From: Peromyscus leucopus
Taxonomy: Eukaryota; Chordata; Mammalia; Rodentia; Cricetidae
Direction: 5' to 3'
NCBI RefSeq assembly: GCF_004664715.2
Contig: NC_051068.1
Span: forward strand, 132,514,716-132,578,715
Length of the DNA stretch: 64,000 nt
Part shown: positions 62,401-64,000 of the stretch, piece after piece
Layout: every line of letters starts with the position of its first letter
Numbering within the stretch: the stretch's first letter is position 1
The notes under the pieces: generated by a model
Seen by the model: only the letters and a program-made list of their open reading frames with translations
Told to the model about the DNA's origin: nothing
The model's database searches: none
Program-made: the position numbers and the translations under genes

Positions 62401-64000
62401 GCGCTGCAACCAGCCCCACCAACCAGTGCCGTTTATCATAACCATCAAGGTGGGGAGACTTATGAGAGAAGAATTAATGGGGTACGATAACATCTTTCTC
62501 TATTACCCTCCATTGCTGCTGGTCCCTGGGTGACAGGTGGGACTCACCACCTCTCTCCTCTATGACTCTGGCTTTCACTGGCTCTCAGCCAGCACTTCTG
62601 CAGCGGCCGCGGCTTGTTTACTGAGGTGACATGGATCTTCCCCCATGAAGGGTTTATCGTCTGAGACTCTGAAGGACATGCCTCTTACGGGGAGTACAGT
62701 GTTTTCAGACTTCCAGTTTTTCACATATAGACAGCACAAATGAATGCAAAACAAAATGCTTCCCATTTCCTGAGAAGGTTTTGGAGAAAATTCATTGATG
62801 GCAAGAAAAAAAAGTAAACTTGGGAGTTCTCTAAAAATAAGTCAAGCCAAACGCACACAGGGAAGAGCAAAAAGGAAATCGGAAGGCAGCTTCTTTTGTC
62901 TTGGTAGAACATTTAAATTTTAAAAAAAAGCAACAGTGACTCAAAATTTCGAATTTTCATAACTTTGGTTCAAGAATTTGTTCTGCAATCAGATATGTGG
63001 AGAGGCATACGATGGAAGAGAGGAACTACATAAAATGTCTATTACCCACACGCTGTTATCCATTGATAGTTGAAAAAAGTGTAATTCCCCCCTATGCTGG
63101 AGTAGGAACAGACTAAAATTTTCATGTTGTAGTCTCTTAGAATTAGTAAAAGATGGATCAAAAAAGCAGTATAAATCCCGTATTATATGAGACCTTCCAG
63201 ACAAGAAGTAAGCCACCAAGCTGAAGTCCCTCACAACAAAAAAATTACTGTTGTGACAGCAGGGTCCCCACGTACTAGCAGTGATAAGTCTTTCAAATTG
63301 CTCCTTTCAGAAGAAAACCTTTTTCCCAAAAGGCAATATTTGTTGTCTTGGCTGTTGTTATGACTGTCATACCTGTTCGTTACAGAATCTTGAAGATCTG
63401 ATATAAAATAAAATGTGGAGTTAGTAATAAGTTAGCTTTATTCTGTGATAATTGACATTCGCGGTTTGGTACATGATCTTTTACTTTGCTCTTGGTAGAA
63501 GAGCGAAAGGAAAGAAGGGTGGGTAGGTAGGTGCGTAAAAGGTTTTACAACCTGCCTGTTCACTTAATACGTTAAGGACGTCTTCTTTGTAAAAAACACA
63601 GAACTCTCTGCTTCTGTACTGCACTGTACTCCACTGAGTTGTCTAGCCAAACCACCACTGATGAGAGTTTGATGCATCTGCATTTGGACTATTGCTAACA
63701 GTATTTCACTTACTAGTCTTTCTGATAAACTTATCAGATTCTTATCTGATTATTCCTTAAGCACAGGTCCTGGAAAAGACTGGGTTAAATGTAGAAAATT
63801 CTACAGTTTGAATTACTTGATTTCCTCCTAGAAAGGTTCTAACAGGCTGACATTCCCACAGGAGTATATTCGAGTACCATTCCTGACATCCTGCAACAGC
63901 TGTCTCTGCATTTCACACGGGCGATTGAGCCTCAGCCACATCCTAATAGACGTGTATTGCTTCTTTGCTAGGTTATACAGCATTGCCTCTGGCCAAGTTT
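62401..64000. other. Unique sequence, no gene supported
   Basis: 1.6 kb, AT-rich toward the end, without recognised repeats. Includes a GATA-motif palindrome at 63721-63738. Confidence 0.4.
63721..63750. promoter_or_regulatory. Palindromic GATA-motif cluster
   Basis: 'tctgataaacttatcaga' is an inverted repeat with 8-bp arms and a 2-bp centre, giving one GATA site on each strand. 'ttatctgatt' follows 4 bases later with a third. Divergent paired GATA sites can bind dimers or dual zinc fingers. With short motifs chance is likely, so this is a candidate only. Confidence 0.25.

Noticed and set aside
62016..62441. 141-codon plus frame
   Set aside because: Spans an LTR-like promoter and polyadenylation region with a C11 run. 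No viral or cellular domain seen.
1..64000. CRISPR, operon, phage, toxin-antitoxin or other microbial system
   Set aside because: The DNA is mammalian by its SINE, LINE and LTR content, and no regularly spaced repeats, ribosome binding sites or dense gene arrays exist.

Overview
This window looks like nuclear DNA of a muroid rodent, most likely a cricetid (hamster, vole or deer-mouse group). The evidence is the repeat content. B1 SINEs carry the extra 'ccaggaaaggtgcaaagc'-type 3' half common in cricetids (22612-22766, 54141-54350). B2/B3 and B4 (ID+B1) SINEs, rodent MaLR LTRs, Lx-type L1 3' ends and mys/MYSERV-like LTRs of 366-392 bp are all present, as is a retroposed piece of 4.5SI RNA, a small RNA restricted to muroid families. 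Bacterial-style features (operons, ribosome binding sites, CRISPR, phage) are absent.

I find no protein-coding gene that I can support. Open reading frames are short (maximum about 209 codons), overlap on both strands, and most coincide with transposon remnants or low-complexity DNA. The window is best read as intergenic or intronic sequence. Two weak exon-like signals (28998-29254 plus; around 28670-28800 minus) and one repeat-poor, CpG-richer stretch (about 35.9-38.3 kb) are the only places that hint at genic or regulatory function.

Layout. 0-5 kb: mostly unique DNA with an (AC)n tract, a pyrimidine tract, a 48-bp tandem duplication and an MLT1-like LTR. 5-8.3 kb: old L1M, a mys-like LTR with odd flanking duplications, a possible ERV LTR and a MaLR LTR. 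9.3-11.9 kb: two L2 stretches interrupted by B4 and B1. 12.4-23.4 kb: MaLR remnants, SINE tails, MIRs, microsatellites and old LINE fragments. 23.7-31.5 kb: mostly unique, with a TGGA-type minisatellite and the exon-like signals. 31.5-35.2 kb: a MaLR LTR split by a second LTR, then L1M and B3 copies. 35.3-38.3 kb: repeat-poor. 38.4-44.6 kb: L2, B3, L1, MLT1, MaLR and a long (CT)n(CA)n tract. 46.7-49.0 kb: a 92-bp alternating purine-pyrimidine tract, a solo LTR, and a head-to-tail LTR pair. 50.4-54.4 kb: a complete B2, a B4, and a three-layer nest (old L1 ORF2, then a 5'-inverted L1, then a solo LTR). 54.7-62.4 kb: old LINEs, a MaLR LTR holding a B2 that holds a tailless 4.5SI pseudogene, a palindromic repeat split by an MLT1 LTR, and an LTR-like stretch. 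62.4-64.0 kb: unique, with a GATA palindrome.

The most informative content is stratigraphic. Several insertions can be read exactly because target-site duplications (TSDs) survive: GGTCTC, ACTATG, CTCCAT and CCTTTT for 6-bp LTR insertions, 14-bp repeats around the B2 and 4.5SI copies, and an 11-bp near-match around the inverted L1. I did not find a new multi-gene system. Family names rest on recalled consensus features, not on a database search.
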